Positions 1 through 8,831 are shown, counted from the first letter of the stretch. The stretch: DNA of 64,000 bases from Moritella sp. JT01 (GCF_001574435.1 NZ_LOCN01000034.1:1-64000); one strand, 5' to 3'. Notes: generated from the letters alone by a model not told the origin. Made by a program: numbers and translations.

Positions 1-50
1 GTAGGTAGTACCGACACATTAAATGCTTGTAAGAGGTTTTAGAAGTCTAA

Positions 51-66
51 AGTGATTTATATCACA
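51..66. promoter_or_regulatory. CRP-like palindrome
   Basis: AGTGATTTATATCACA has the AGTGA-N6-TCACA form of a CRP site, one base from the ideal TGTGA half. It lies beyond the 3' end of the leftmost gene, so it would serve a gene to the left of the window. Binding is inferred from sequence only. Confidence 0.4.
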
Positions 67-116
67 ATGCTTAAACCGTTGACGACAAGAATCACCTTGC
101 TTTAGCTGGGTGAGCT

Positions 117-836
117 TCAAAGGCTAGATTTAATCACATTTTTAATGATATCTTTTAACTGCTCATCTTGAGTCAATTCACCATGTGAAGGGATGAGTGT
201 CGTAGGATTATCTTGCTCCAATTGATTTAAAGACCATGTTTTAAAAGCTTGTTTATTATTAAGAATTAGCCATTTAACAACCTGACTTATCTTCAATCCT
301 GGTGCCGCGCCTAATATTTTTTGTAAAGTACGGGCAACAGGTTGATTAGAGAGTCGTTCATAATTTAAGAAGCTGTCACAAGTGATCCAAGTACTCGTAT
401 CATCTGAGGTTTGTTTTTTTAACCAAACATCACCAGCACGGTGTCCAGGTGGAAATAAAAGTTGGTAACCTTCTGGTAACGGTGGTTGTTTTTGCTGTAA
501 AGCAACAATATCCTGATTTTCTGAGAATGCTTTTTTCGCAATGAGTTTAGCTTTCGCTAATTCACTGGCATATAGCGTATGATTAGGAAAGGCGGCTTGC
601 CACGCAGATACGCCCATAAAATGCCAAGCATTAGGCATAATAATATGTATTTTTGTATCAGGTTTGCGCCACTCTTCCGGCCAATGCTCTAGCAGAGATG
701 CTCCAGGGCTGACTAGAATAAATTCATTATCATTAACTTGAATAGCCACAGAATTAGAAACAAAGTTAGGCACTATATATTGCCCAACTAAGAGTTCAGG
801 GTGTGAAGCAACTGGCAACCAGGTATTTTTTTTCAT
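117..836 (-). CDS. DUF4336-like metallo-hydrolase-fold protein
   Basis: 239 aa, probably cytoplasmic; no signal peptide or membrane segment. The stretch PNAWHFMGVSAWQAAFPN near residues 68-85, a later PPGHRAGDVWL and a C-terminal PSHGE resemble the DUF4336 family, which looks like a metallo-beta-lactamase fold that has lost the classic HxHxDH zinc site. His residues remain in the H-F-M, G-H-R and S-H-G-E motifs, so some metal binding is possible. Substrate unknown. The start has only a weak upstream ribosome site. Transcribed alone, leftwards. Confidence 0.6.
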   Translation of the reverse strand: MKKNTWLPVASHPELLVGQYIVPNFVSNSVAIQVNDNEFILVSPGASLLEHWPEEWRKPDTKIHIIMPNAWHFMGVSAWQAAFPNHTLYASELAKAKLIAKKAFSENQDIVALQQKQPPLPEGYQLLFPPGHRAGDVWLKKQTSDDTSTWITCDSFLNYERLSNQPVARTLQKILGAAPGLKISQVVKWLILNNKQAFKTWSLNQLEQDNPTTLIPSHGELTQDEQLKDIIKNVIKSSL

Positions 837-952
837 ATCACAAGTATCAAATTAATTAAAGTTAGCGCCATTGTAGGCTGACTTTTATTTTGTAATCAAC
901 AACTAAAAGTAAATAACTTGTTACTGATACGTTTAAAAATACAACATTGTTT

Positions 953-1218
953 ATGCCGAAAGAAATCCCTCTATCAGCCTATAAATCTATTCTTCCGTTA
1001 GTGAAACGATTGCTCAAAGAAATAGAGTACGATGAAGATAAGGCTTGTAGAATCAACGCAGCCTTAAGTAATACTGGGGTGGTGCATGGTGCATATGGTC
1101 GAGTAGATACCTTTTACATGAAATGATTAGAGAAGAGATTAAAAGAGTTGATGAACAAGTTGCCCTTAATAAGTTAACTTGGTTTAACTTAATTATTTTT
1201 TTTCAACATATTCCATAG
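953..1218 (+). pseudogene. Frameshifted small gene, about 88 codons
   Basis: An ATG at 953 opens 57 codons (MPKEIPLSAYKS...HGAYGRVDT) that stop at 1126. The next frame continues from 1111 without a break (LLHEMIREEIKRVDEQ...) to a TAG at 1216-1218. Adding one C to the CC at 1110-1111 joins the two into one 88-residue reading frame. This suggests a single-base deletion in a C run, or a sequencing error. I do not recognise the family. It occupies most of the otherwise geneless 837-1348 gap. Confidence 0.45.
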
Positions 1219-1348
1219 AGTACATGACAGCATTGTTTTCCAGACATAGGTCATAGGAAACTTGGAGTATAATCTTGCCAACTTGCAACTTGCAACATGG
1301 ACCTGAGTTATTTATCATCAAGATAACTGAATTAAGAGTGAAAAATCC

Positions 1349-1696
1349 ATGACACAGAAAGTATCAACAGAAGTGCAAACTGAATCGACACGCATTGCTA
1401 ACGGTATTAAAAAACCAGGTCAAAGCAGAGAGCAGACTAAATTGATCGCGGCAGGTATTGAGAAGGGCATTGCTGAATACAAAAAACAGCATAAAGCTAA
1501 AGCTCGCCAACTTGATAAGCATAAAAAACAAAAAATAAGATCTAATACAGCGGCAGCAGAACAAGAAAATGAAGTAGAGATTGAAATTGAACAAAAAAAA
1601 TCAAGTTCAAGTCGATTACCTTGGGCATTGTTAGCGCTAAGCTGGGCTGGATTTGCAGGTTATCTTGTACAAAATGGTGTGCTTAGCATAGGTTAA
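1349..1696 (+). CDS. DUF2956 family protein
   Basis: 115 aa. The N-terminal half is highly charged, with the family stretch KKPGQSREQTKLIAAGIEKG (residues 21-40) followed by AEYKKQHKAKAR. A Lys/Glu-rich linker leads to one C-terminal membrane segment (about residues 92-110, WALLALSWAGFAGYLVQ), so it is probably anchored with its N-terminus in the cytoplasm. Known in Vibrio and relatives without an assigned function. The last 45 bases of its coding tail are nearly duplicated at 2857-2900, on the far side of ldhA. Confidence 0.8.
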   Translation: MTQKVSTEVQTESTRIANGIKKPGQSREQTKLIAAGIEKGIAEYKKQHKAKARQLDKHKKQKIRSNTAAAEQENEVEIEIEQKKSSSSRLPWALLALSWAGFAGYLVQNGVLSIG

Positions 1697-1758
1697 ACAT
1701 TTCTTACCAGCCACACAAACTAATAGTAACAACACCAAATTAATATGAGGAACCGTTT

Positions 1759-2748
1759 ATGAAAGTCATCATGTTTAGCGCCCGTAGTTATGATATTCAA
1801 TACTTTGAGCCGCTAATATCAGATCCCATCAGTATTAATTTTTTTGATGCTCAGCTAAATCAACAAACAGCCACATTAGCCAGAGGATATGATGCCGTTT
1901 GTGCATTTGTTAATGATGATTTAAGTGCCCCTGTTTTAATTCAACTTAATGAAATGGGTATAAAGTGTATAGCAATGCGCTGTGCTGGCTTTAATAACAT
2001 TGATTTAGATTGTGCTAAAGCACTTGGGATCACCATCGTTCGTGTCCCTGCTTATTCACCAGAGGCTGTTGCCGAACATGCCATCGCGTTATTAATGACA
2101 CTCAATCGTCGTATTCACAAAGCGTATCAGCGTACCCGTGACGCTAACTTTTCCTTAGACGGTTTAGTGGGATTCAATTTACACGGTAAAACGGTCGGCA
2201 TTATAGGCACGGGTAAAATTGGTGTTGCTATCATGGCTATTTTTAAAGGTTTTGGTTGTAAAATTTTAGCGTCTGATCCTTATCCTTCTGAGCATGCAAT
2301 TGCATTAGGTGCTGAATATGTCAACCTAGATACTCTGTTTACTCACTGTGATGTGATTAGTTTGCATTGTCCATTAACCTCTGAAAATAAATATTTATTG
2401 AATGAAAAGACGTTTGCGTTAATGAAAGATGGTGTGACGATTATTAATACCAGTCGTGGTGGTTTGCTAAATGCGAATGATGCAATTGAAGCTTTAAAAT
2501 CAGGTCGAATTGGTGGGCTAGGTTTAGATGTTTATGAAGAAGAAGAACATTTATTCTTCAGTGATCATTCCAGTGAAATCATTACTGATGATACTTTTCG
2601 TCGATTATCTGCTTGTCATAATGTAATTTTTACTGGTCATCAAGCTTTTTTGACCAAAGAAGCATTAATCAGTATTGCCCAAACTACTCTCAATAATTTA
2701 AATGATATTGGAGCAGGGAATATTTGCGCTAATCAGGTGCTTACGTAG
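1759..2748 (+). CDS. ldhA: D-lactate dehydrogenase (fermentative)
   Basis: 329 aa, the usual LdhA length. Reduces pyruvate to D-lactate with NADH during fermentation. Member of the D-2-hydroxyacid dehydrogenase family: nucleotide-binding GTGKIG at residues 150-155, catalytic Arg233 in NTSRGG, an acidic EEEE at 260-263 and the His294 of TGHQAF. ATGAGGAACC before the ATG is a good ribosome site. It stands alone between the DUF2956 gene and a hairpin terminator, and is bracketed by a short duplication of the DUF2956 tail, which suggests it was inserted here. Confidence 0.93.
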   Translation: MKVIMFSARSYDIQYFEPLISDPISINFFDAQLNQQTATLARGYDAVCAFVNDDLSAPVLIQLNEMGIKCIAMRCAGFNNIDLDCAKALGITIVRVPAYSPEAVAEHAIALLMTLNRRIHKAYQRTRDANFSLDGLVGFNLHGKTVGIIGTGKIGVAIMAIFKGFGCKILASDPYPSEHAIALGAEYVNLDTLFTHCDVISLHCPLTSENKYLLNEKTFALMKDGVTIINTSRGGLLNANDAIEALKSGRIGGLGLDVYEEEEHLFFSDHSSEIITDDTFRRLSACHNVIFTGHQAFLTKEALISIAQTTLNNLNDIGAGNICANQVLT

Positions 2749-2856
2749 TCTAGAGTGAGAGCTTAACGAGCTACTGTTAGACTCTATACTAGATATTCTA
2801 GGGGGTAAAATTGTCATCCCCTCACGACATCTGCTATTAACGCTTAGCACAGTAAG

Positions 2857-2900
2857 TTAAGCTGGGCTGGTTTTACAGGTTATCTTGTACAAAATGGTGT
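2857..2900 (+). repeat. Partial copy of DUF2956 3' end
   Basis: These bases match 1636-1680, the end of the DUF2956 gene, with about three mismatches. Read in the same frame they encode SWAGFTGYLVQNGV, then run on to a stop at about 2927. There is no start or upstream part, so this is a tail remnant lying just past ldhA, not a gene. Confidence 0.75.
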
Positions 2901-2920
2901 CATTCAACGACACCATTTTT
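2891..2920. terminator. Bidirectional terminator after ldhA
   Basis: An 11-bp perfect stem (AAAATGGTGTC with GACACCATTTT) around a 7-base loop, with T runs on both strands. It can end ldhA and the convergent methyltransferase-like gene. Its left arm is part of the duplicated DUF2956 tail. Confidence 0.7.
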
Positions 2921-2951
2921 ATACATAGTGGGTGTTGTTAGCTTGCTACCC

Positions 2952-3734
2952 TTATAAATTTTGCGTATCCAAAAGTAATTCAGCATAGCGTTCCATCGGA
3001 ATGTTCATTTCTTCTTGCAGCCATTTACCTTTAGTCAGTAGTTCTGTTCTTTTTATTGAAGGGATGTTGTTTTTGAATGCGAGTACGATCGTGTTTCCAC
3101 TTTCGACTTCGAAGCTGAGTAGTCGGCCTTCAAATTCGAGTGCGAGTAATTCATCTAACTCTTGACGTGATTTAAGAGTCGTATGCCAAATATTTAGTAC
3201 AAGGACACCTTGTTCGTTGAGTGCATTTTTACAATCAGATAAGTAAGATGACTGTATTTGCTTTGGGTCCATGCCTGCTGAGGTGTATAGATCTGAAAAG
3301 ATAATGTCGCTTTTCATGTTGGTATTTTTCATGTGGTTCACCGCATCGTCTATATGAATGAAGAGGCGGTCAGTGTCGGGCAAGCTAAAATATTTTTTTG
3401 CGGTCTTTGCCACTGCGTCACGGTATTCAACCACGTGTACGTTTAACTCGGAGAAACTACTGAGTAGGTTCTTTGCCATTGAGCCTGCACCGAGTCCCAT
3501 AATTGAGACTGTTTTTAGTATAGGGATAAACAATAAACCCGTCATCATAGCCTGCGTGTAGCCGAGTGCTAATCCATTAATATTATTCAATTTCATGTAA
3601 CTTTGATAGATCTTCCCATCAAAGCTGAGGATCCGGCTAGTCCTTGTTTCGTAAACATAGATAGGACCGTGTTCATCTATAGTGTGTGAAATACAGGTAC
3701 CATTAATATTCATCGTATTTTTAACTTCTAACAT
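2952..3734 (-). CDS. Spermidine-synthase-like methyltransferase-fold protein
   Basis: 260 aa, soluble, Rossmann fold. IMGLGAGSMAKNL (about residues 79-91) is the nucleotide/AdoMet loop, VVEYRD the following acidic strand, and DIIFSDLYTSAG the motif IV region seen in polyamine aminopropyltransferase (SpeE-like) proteins. These short homologues often lack proven polyamine activity, so the substrate is open. An inner ATG at 3713 is an alternative start. Convergent with ldhA; not in an operon with polyamine genes. Confidence 0.65.
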   Translation of the reverse strand: MLEVKNTMNINGTCISHTIDEHGPIYVYETRTSRILSFDGKIYQSYMKLNNINGLALGYTQAMMTGLLFIPILKTVSIMGLGAGSMAKNLLSSFSELNVHVVEYRDAVAKTAKKYFSLPDTDRLFIHIDDAVNHMKNTNMKSDIIFSDLYTSAGMDPKQIQSSYLSDCKNALNEQGVLVLNIWHTTLKSRQELDELLALEFEGRLLSFEVESGNTIVLAFKNNIPSIKRTELLTKGKWLQEEMNIPMERYAELLLDTQNL

Positions 3735-3898
3735 ACAGCCATGTGATCCTTAAAGTCTAAGCTTAGTTCCGTGATGAGTTCATCGTATTTAGCGAGTGTA
3801 TAGTGGGGGGTGTTAAGTACCCTTGATGATAAATGACGCGTGCCCGTGTTGCAAGTTAACGAAATAAAATGGTCACAAAGGATTAAATGAATTGTAAG

Positions 3899-3912
3899 TT
3901 GATCTGTATCAA
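3899..3912. promoter_or_regulatory. FNR box
   Basis: TTGATCTGTATCAA matches the FNR consensus TTGAT-N4-ATCAA exactly. A TATAGT at about 3935 would put a transcription start near 3947, so the box centre lies at about -41.5, the class II activation position. The target would be the 61-aa gene at 3993. Confidence 0.65.
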
Positions 3913-3992
3913 TGATTGGTATCAGTCTATGCGTTTATAGTTAATGTGAACAGTATGTAAAGTGATTAACACATGAGTAAAAGGCGGTAAAG

Positions 3993-4178
3993 ATGGAATT
4001 ATTACACAACCCTAAATGTTACACGGACGTGTGTATTGATGGTACTTGGTACCATTACGATCACTGTGGTTCGAAAGTTTACTCTCTAAGTGGTGGCGCA
4101 TCTCCCGAGTTAGACCTTGCTCGTGAACCTGTGACAGAAACAGAGCTTATTGACCTTATTCACATAGCTGTTAATTAA
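3993..4178 (+). CDS. Small Cys/His-containing protein, likely FNR-activated
   Basis: 61 aa, acidic, with three cysteines (Cys9, Cys14, Cys26) and several Tyr/His residues in its first half (CYTDVCIDGTWYHYDHCG), which could bind metal. No signal peptide or membrane segment. AAGGCGG upstream is a reasonable ribosome site. A perfect FNR box about 80 bases upstream suggests it is made under low oxygen. Family not recognised. Confidence 0.65.
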   Translation: MELLHNPKCYTDVCIDGTWYHYDHCGSKVYSLSGGASPELDLAREPVTETELIDLIHIAVN

Positions 4179-4362
4179 CCTTTTTTATTTTGTAGTACAT
4201 ACAGTGTCATCACTCAGCGACATTCGTATTTTGGACCTTTAGATGTATTGAGCATTTAAAGGTCATTTTTTGTTCTTTACTCCTCTTTACAGTTTCATCT
4301 CTTTTCGTTTCGGATATTTTGTCATATTATGTCACTCTATTTTTATTGGAGAAAACACATAT

Positions 4363-5238
4363 ATGAAACGCGTTATGCTATTCCTTGCAACCAACCTGGC
4401 CGTAATGGTGGTTTTTAGTATTGTATTAAACATTATCTATGCAACTACTGGTATTCAATCAGGTAGCCTTTCTGGGTTGTTGGTGATGGCGGTATTGTTT
4501 GGTTTCGGCGGATCATTAATCTCATTAATGATGTCGAAGAAAATGGCGCTACGTTCAATTGGCGGCGAGATCATCACAGAGCCTCGTAACTCGAATGAAC
4601 ATTGGTTATTAGAAACGGTTACGCGACAAGCAAAACAAGCGGGTATTGGCATGCCTGATGTTGCAATTTATGATGCTGCCGAGATGAATGCATTTGCAAC
4701 AGGCGCTAAACGTGATGCCGCATTAATTGCAGTATCAACGGGTCTATTAGCACAAATGACACGCGATGAAGCAGAAGCGGTTGTTGCTCACGAAATTAAC
4801 CATGTTGCTAACGGTGACATGATCACAATGGCCTTGATGCAAGGTGTTGTGAATACGTTTGTTATCTTCTTATCACGTATGATTGCGAATGCAGTAAGTG
4901 GTTTCACATCGAATGATGAAGAAGGCGAGGGTGAAGGCGGTAGTTTTATGACTTACTTCATCGTATCAATGGCGTTAGAAATGCTATTTGGTTTCTTAGC
5001 AAGCTTCCTAACAATGTGGTTCAGCCGTCAACGTGAGTTTAAAGCAGACTCTGGCGCAGCGGAGCTAGTTGGTAAAGAGAAGATGATTGCTGCACTAGAA
5101 CGTCTTAAAACAAGTCAAGAAACACAACTTGAAGGTTCGATGATGGCGTTTGGTATTACTGGTAAGAAGACGATGATGGAATTATTAATGAGCCATCCAC
5201 CACTTCAAAACCGTATTAACGCATTACGTAACCTTTAA
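4363..5238 (+). CDS. htpX: Membrane zinc protease HtpX
   Basis: 291 aa from the ATG at 4363, which follows TTGGAGAAAAC; a longer frame from 4270 lacks a ribosome site and spoils the N-terminal membrane segment. M48 family inner-membrane protease that degrades damaged membrane proteins in envelope and heat stress. Two N-terminal membrane segments (residues 4-27 and 36-57), zinc motif HEINH at 143-147, third ligand in [10 protein letters not shown], and two more membrane segments between. Followed by a strong terminator that is duplicated downstream. Confidence 0.95.
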   Translation: MKRVMLFLATNLAVMVVFSIVLNIIYATTGIQSGSLSGLLVMAVLFGFGGSLISLMMSKKMALRSIGGEIITEPRNSNEHWLLETVTRQAKQAGIGMPDVAIYDAAEMNAFATGAKRDAALIAVSTGLLAQMTRDEAEAVVAHEINHVANGDMITMALMQGVVNTFVIFLSRMIANAVSGFTSNDEEGEGEGGSFMTYFIVSMALEMLFGFLASFLTMWFSRQREFKADSGAAELVGKEKMIAALERLKTSQETQLEGSMMAFGITGKKTMMELLMSHPPLQNRINALRNL

Positions 5239-5268
5239 TTTACGGATGTTATAAATAATAATTTCTGA

Positions 5269-5333
5269 TGATTAAGTTAGCCCCATTGGTAGTCTTACTA
5301 AAAATAAGATTATACCTTTGGGGCTTTTTTGTT
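5269..5333 (+). repeat. 65-bp direct repeat, copy 1 (htpX terminator)
   Basis: Identical to 6182-6246 over all 65 bases. It holds a hairpin closed by GCCCCA/TGGGGC and ended by six T, so it is a rho-independent terminator for htpX. The two copies bracket the genes at 5401 and 5946. Confidence 0.9.
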
Positions 5334-5400
5334 ATTATTTCATACATTACTCATACATTTGAAACTATTGTAGGTGATATAGTCGTTTTAACTTATTTAA

Positions 5401-5943
5401 ATGAGTATATTTTCTATGGATAAATCATTCCTTGTTACACATAATGATAGAACAAAGCGAGTCTGGAATTTAATCCTACAATCATCAGCTGATAAATCAG
5501 CTATTTCTAATACACTGTTTACTCCTAATCTTGGTATAAATAGAGCTGCTACGGATCTTGCATCGAAATTACATCAACATATGCAACCTGGGAATAGACC
5601 TTGTTATTTAATGATCTCGATATACGATCCAATAGACGAAGAGCAGTCTAAAAATTTAAATGATAGAAGAGCAAAGTCGGCTAGCTCAGTAGCAAACACT
5701 TTGGGTACAATAGTTACAGGTGGTTTAACTCCTGTAGCTGGACCTTGGGTGGGCATACCAGCTGGCGGTTTGACTCGATTTGCGATCTTAGACCTTATGT
5801 TGTCTATAAAACGAAATTGGAATAGCGGTGATATATTGATTACGGTAGACGGAAAAGTAAACGGTGGAATTGGACAGCCACATTCAAGTCAGTATATAGT
5901 GATATCTCGTAACAGTTATGATAAAAACAAATTGGATCGATAG
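5401..5943 (+). CDS. Unknown glycine-rich protein, first gene of bracketed cassette
   Basis: 180 aa, not recognised. The first 90 residues look soluble and mixed alpha/beta (PCYLMISIYDPIDEEQ). Residues about 98-128 are hydrophobic and glycine-rich (GTIVTGGLTPVAGPWVG), like a membrane-inserting or glycine-zipper segment. The end is a polar strand-rich tail. No signal peptide. An inner ATG at 5416 is another possible start; neither has a clear ribosome site. It runs two bases ahead of a small membrane-protein gene. The pair lies between perfect terminator copies and is AT-rich, which suggests acquisition. Confidence 0.55.
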   Translation: MSIFSMDKSFLVTHNDRTKRVWNLILQSSADKSAISNTLFTPNLGINRAATDLASKLHQHMQPGNRPCYLMISIYDPIDEEQSKNLNDRRAKSASSVANTLGTIVTGGLTPVAGPWVGIPAGGLTRFAILDLMLSIKRNWNSGDILITVDGKVNGGIGQPHSSQYIVISRNSYDKNKLDR

Positions 5944-5945
5944 CT

Positions 5946-6164
5946 ATGGACATGTTAATTTCTATCTGTATTGCAGGTGCTCTCTATTTTATTCTCACCC
6001 GATTTTTTTCTAAAGGTATTACACTATATTCAATTTGTACAGTTTTAATCGCAATGAGTTTATACCTAACAAATACTGTGAATGAACTTTCAGATTGGGC
6101 TTATTTTGGAGTAATTATCGGTGCTGTTGCAAGTATTATGAAGTCTGATAAAAATATTAATTAA
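5946..6164 (+). CDS. Small three-segment membrane protein, second gene of cassette
   Basis: 72 aa with about three hydrophobic segments (residues 2-19, 25-42, 50-65) and a short Lys/Asp tail (MKSDKNIN). Not recognised. It starts two bases after the preceding stop, so it is co-transcribed and probably translationally coupled. A small membrane partner beside a glycine-rich hydrophobic protein recalls toxin/immunity or holin-like pairs, but this is context only. Confidence 0.55.
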   Translation: MDMLISICIAGALYFILTRFFSKGITLYSICTVLIAMSLYLTNTVNELSDWAYFGVIIGAVASIMKSDKNIN

Positions 6165-6181
6165 TAAGACTATATCAGTGT

Positions 6182-6246
6182 TGATTAAGTTAGCCCCATT
6201 GGTAGTCTTACTAAAAATAAGATTATACCTTTGGGGCTTTTTTGTT
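6182..6246 (+). repeat. 65-bp direct repeat, copy 2 (terminator)
   Basis: Exact copy of the htpX terminator at 5269-5333, placed 18 bases after the small membrane-protein gene. Sequences beyond the 65 bases differ on both sides. It would terminate the two-gene cassette. Confidence 0.9.
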
Positions 6247-6391
6247 TTCTGTAAAAGTGCCAACCAAAAGTATCTCTTTATGGTTAACTAAATGTTTTTA
6301 TACTTTTAAAACGTGATAGACAAACGAATAATAAATATCAAAAAAGTGTATTTTATATGTTATGAATTAGTGGCTTATGAGGTTAAAGCTA

Positions 6392-7855
6392 ATGACGAAC
6401 ATGACTGTAGATAAAGTACCTGTGGTTGATGATAACCATTTGTTGATGATTAGATTAGTTAAACTATTAATTGCGTTTGGCATTCCGCTGTTTTTACTCT
6501 CTGTCCCCACATCACAATTACCCTTTGATAACCTTAGTATTATTCAACATCGATTGTTAGCCATTTTTGTCCTTGCTGCCTTGTTGTGGATCCTCGAACC
6601 TGTGCCTGTCTTTGCCACATCTATTTTAATTATAACGCTTGAGTTAGTGATGCTCTCAGATCAAGGGCTTTACAGTTTTCGTTTTTTTAATGATGGGGTC
6701 GATCCTGCCGTTAATATCGAAGGGCTGATGCATTATAACGATATTTTCGCTGCCTTTTCGTCACCGATTATCGTGTTGTTTTTAGGCGGTTTCTCACTTG
6801 CTATTGCAGCAAATAAATATGCTTTGGATACAAATCTAGCTAACGTATTATTAAAACCGTTTGGCACTAAACCCGCCATGATTATGCTTGGCTTGATGAT
6901 GATCACTGCGTTGTTCTCTATGTTTATGTCAAACACGGCAACGACGGTAATGATGCTATCTTTGTTAGGGCCAATCCTCATGTCTGTGCCGAAAGAAGAA
7001 AAGGGCGTTAAAGCATTAGTACTAAGTGTGCCTATTTCCGCTAACCTTGGTGGTATTGCGACACCGATTGGTACGCCGCCCAATGCGATTGCCTTGCAGT
7101 ATTTAGACAGCCTTTATAATGTCAGTTTTCTTGATTGGATGATGATTGGTTTGCCCTTTGTTATCGTGTTACTGGCTTTTGCATGGTGGTTATTACAAAA
7201 GCTGTTCCCTTTTAGCGGCGATAGCTTACATTTACAGCTTGGCGGTGACTTTCAACGTAGTTGGCAAGCCATCGTGGTTTATATCACCTTTGTGTTAACG
7301 ATTATCTTGTGGATGACTACGGGTCTACATGGCATGAATACCTATGTTGTTGCGATTGTACCATTGGCAATATTTACGTTAACGGGCATCATAGGCAAAG
7401 AAGAACTTAAATTGATTAACTGGGATGTGTTATGGCTGGTTGCTGGTGGTATTGCGATTGGTATTGCACTAGATAAGACAGGGTTAGCGGGAGTGATGGC
7501 AAATGCGATTGATTACTCCGTGTTACCAGCCTTGTTGGTTATCTTGGTCATGTCTTTTGTGTGTTGGTTGATGGCAAACTTTATCTCAAATACCGCAACG
7601 GCGAATTTGTTAATGCCAATCGCAGCAGCGGTCGCGACATCGATGGATGACTTATCATTATTGGTGATGTTGGTTGTGGTGGCTTGTTCTGCGTCGCTAG
7701 GAATGATACTACCTGTTTCAACGCCTCCTAATTCGTTGGCGTATGCAACAGGGTTAGTTGCCAGCAAGGACATGGCAAGAGTGGGACTTATCATGGGGCT
7801 TGCTGGTTTAGGACTCGTTTATACGGCTATTCTATTTTTTGTTACTATCAGTTAG
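6392..7855 (+). CDS. SLC13 (DASS) sodium/dicarboxylate or anion symporter
   Basis: About 487 aa from the ATG at 6392, preceded by GAGG at good spacing; an in-frame ATG at 6377 lies inside that ribosome site. Inner-membrane carrier with 11-12 membrane segments and the paired DASS hallmarks SNTATT (first half) and SNTATANLLMP (second half), plus the GTPPN and STPPNS substrate loops. The family imports succinate, malate, citrate or sulfate with Na+; the substrate here cannot be fixed. Convergent with a glycerate kinase gene. Confidence 0.88.
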   Translation: MTNMTVDKVPVVDDNHLLMIRLVKLLIAFGIPLFLLSVPTSQLPFDNLSIIQHRLLAIFVLAALLWILEPVPVFATSILIITLELVMLSDQGLYSFRFFNDGVDPAVNIEGLMHYNDIFAAFSSPIIVLFLGGFSLAIAANKYALDTNLANVLLKPFGTKPAMIMLGLMMITALFSMFMSNTATTVMMLSLLGPILMSVPKEEKGVKALVLSVPISANLGGIATPIGTPPNAIALQYLDSLYNVSFLDWMMIGLPFVIVLLAFAWWLLQKLFPFSGDSLHLQLGGDFQRSWQAIVVYITFVLTIILWMTTGLHGMNTYVVAIVPLAIFTLTGIIGKEELKLINWDVLWLVAGGIAIGIALDKTGLAGVMANAIDYSVLPALLVILVMSFVCWLMANFISNTATANLLMPIAAAVATSMDDLSLLVMLVVVACSASLGMILPVSTPPNSLAYATGLVASKDMARVGLIMGLAGLGLVYTAILFFVTIS

Positions 7856-7898
7856 GTTTAGCGATAATCAGTTAAATTGAGTGAGCAAATAGCTAAAT

Positions 7899-8831
7899 TT
7901 AATCTGTAGCAGTTTCGCCTACTGATTGTTGGTGTACGATATTGACGATGTTACGCTGATTATCTAGCTCGTATACCCAATCACATTGGTTGGGTAGTGT
8001 GGCTAAACACTGCTCGGTAATGCGTTGGAAATAAGCGGTGAAGTTACGCACCTCTGCATCTGTCATGAATGTTTCTTTTTGTTTATGGTCAGTATTTTCT
8101 TTAAGTGTTTGACGTTTGTTTTCCTGCTCTAATCGCCATGCTTGTACACTGTCAAAGCTGGGTGCTTTAAGCATTATCCAATGATCAATACGTTGATATA
8201 ATCCCTGGTAGTTTTGCTTTAATTGTTGATTAACATAACTGCGCCAAATCCCGTACTTGTCTTTTATTGCTTCTAATTTGTTGATCGGATAAATGAGATC
8301 TTTCATTAACTGGGGTTGCACACCCAAACACCAACCTTCCAATATAATCACATCAATAGGGCGATCAATAATTGGCCATTGTGATTGTGGGTAAGGGTTA
8401 TCAGCAAACTTGTTAAATCTCGGTAATTTTACCGGTTCGCTTTCGGTTGCGCCCGCACACAGCTTATCTAATGTCGCATTAGCAAGATTCATGTCGTGGG
8501 TGCCGGGAACACCGCGGGTACGCAGTAAAGGATGAACTTGGTTGGCCAGTTCGTTGCGTTGATGCCGACTGTAATAAAAGTCATCAAGTGATAATACCGC
8601 GACGTTTAAGTCAAACTCTGTGCTTAGGCGAGTGCCTAGATAATCAGCAAGCGTCGATTTACCTGAACCTTGGCAGCCATTGATACCAACTAGAAATGTT
8701 TTTTTTGCTTTTTTTTGGTGCGCTACGATACTCAATAGTGCACTCGAAAAATTTTCTGAGGCATGGGTTAAATAGTCTGCATCCAACTGATGGCGCTGAA
8801 TGAATTGGTCTAATACTGGCATTGTCTTCAT
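7899..8831 (-). CDS. D-glycerate 3-kinase (plant/fungal type)
   Basis: 310 aa cytosolic P-loop kinase. GCQGSGKST at residues 52-60 is the Walker A loop, LSLDDFYYSR follows, and VIILEGWCLG is the Walker B region. The order and length fit the GLYK-type kinases that phosphorylate D-glycerate to 3-phosphoglycerate and are related to uridine and phosphoribulokinases. An ATG three codons in (8822) is an alternative start. Not in an operon with other glycerate genes. Confidence 0.75.
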   Translation of the reverse strand: MKTMPVLDQFIQRHQLDADYLTHASENFSSALLSIVAHQKKAKKTFLVGINGCQGSGKSTLADYLGTRLSTEFDLNVAVLSLDDFYYSRHQRNELANQVHPLLRTRGVPGTHDMNLANATLDKLCAGATESEPVKLPRFNKFADNPYPQSQWPIIDRPIDVIILEGWCLGVQPQLMKDLIYPINKLEAIKDKYGIWRSYVNQQLKQNYQGLYQRIDHWIMLKAPSFDSVQAWRLEQENKRQTLKENTDHKQKETFMTDAEVRNFTAYFQRITEQCLATLPNQCDWVYELDNQRNIVNIVHQQSVGETATD

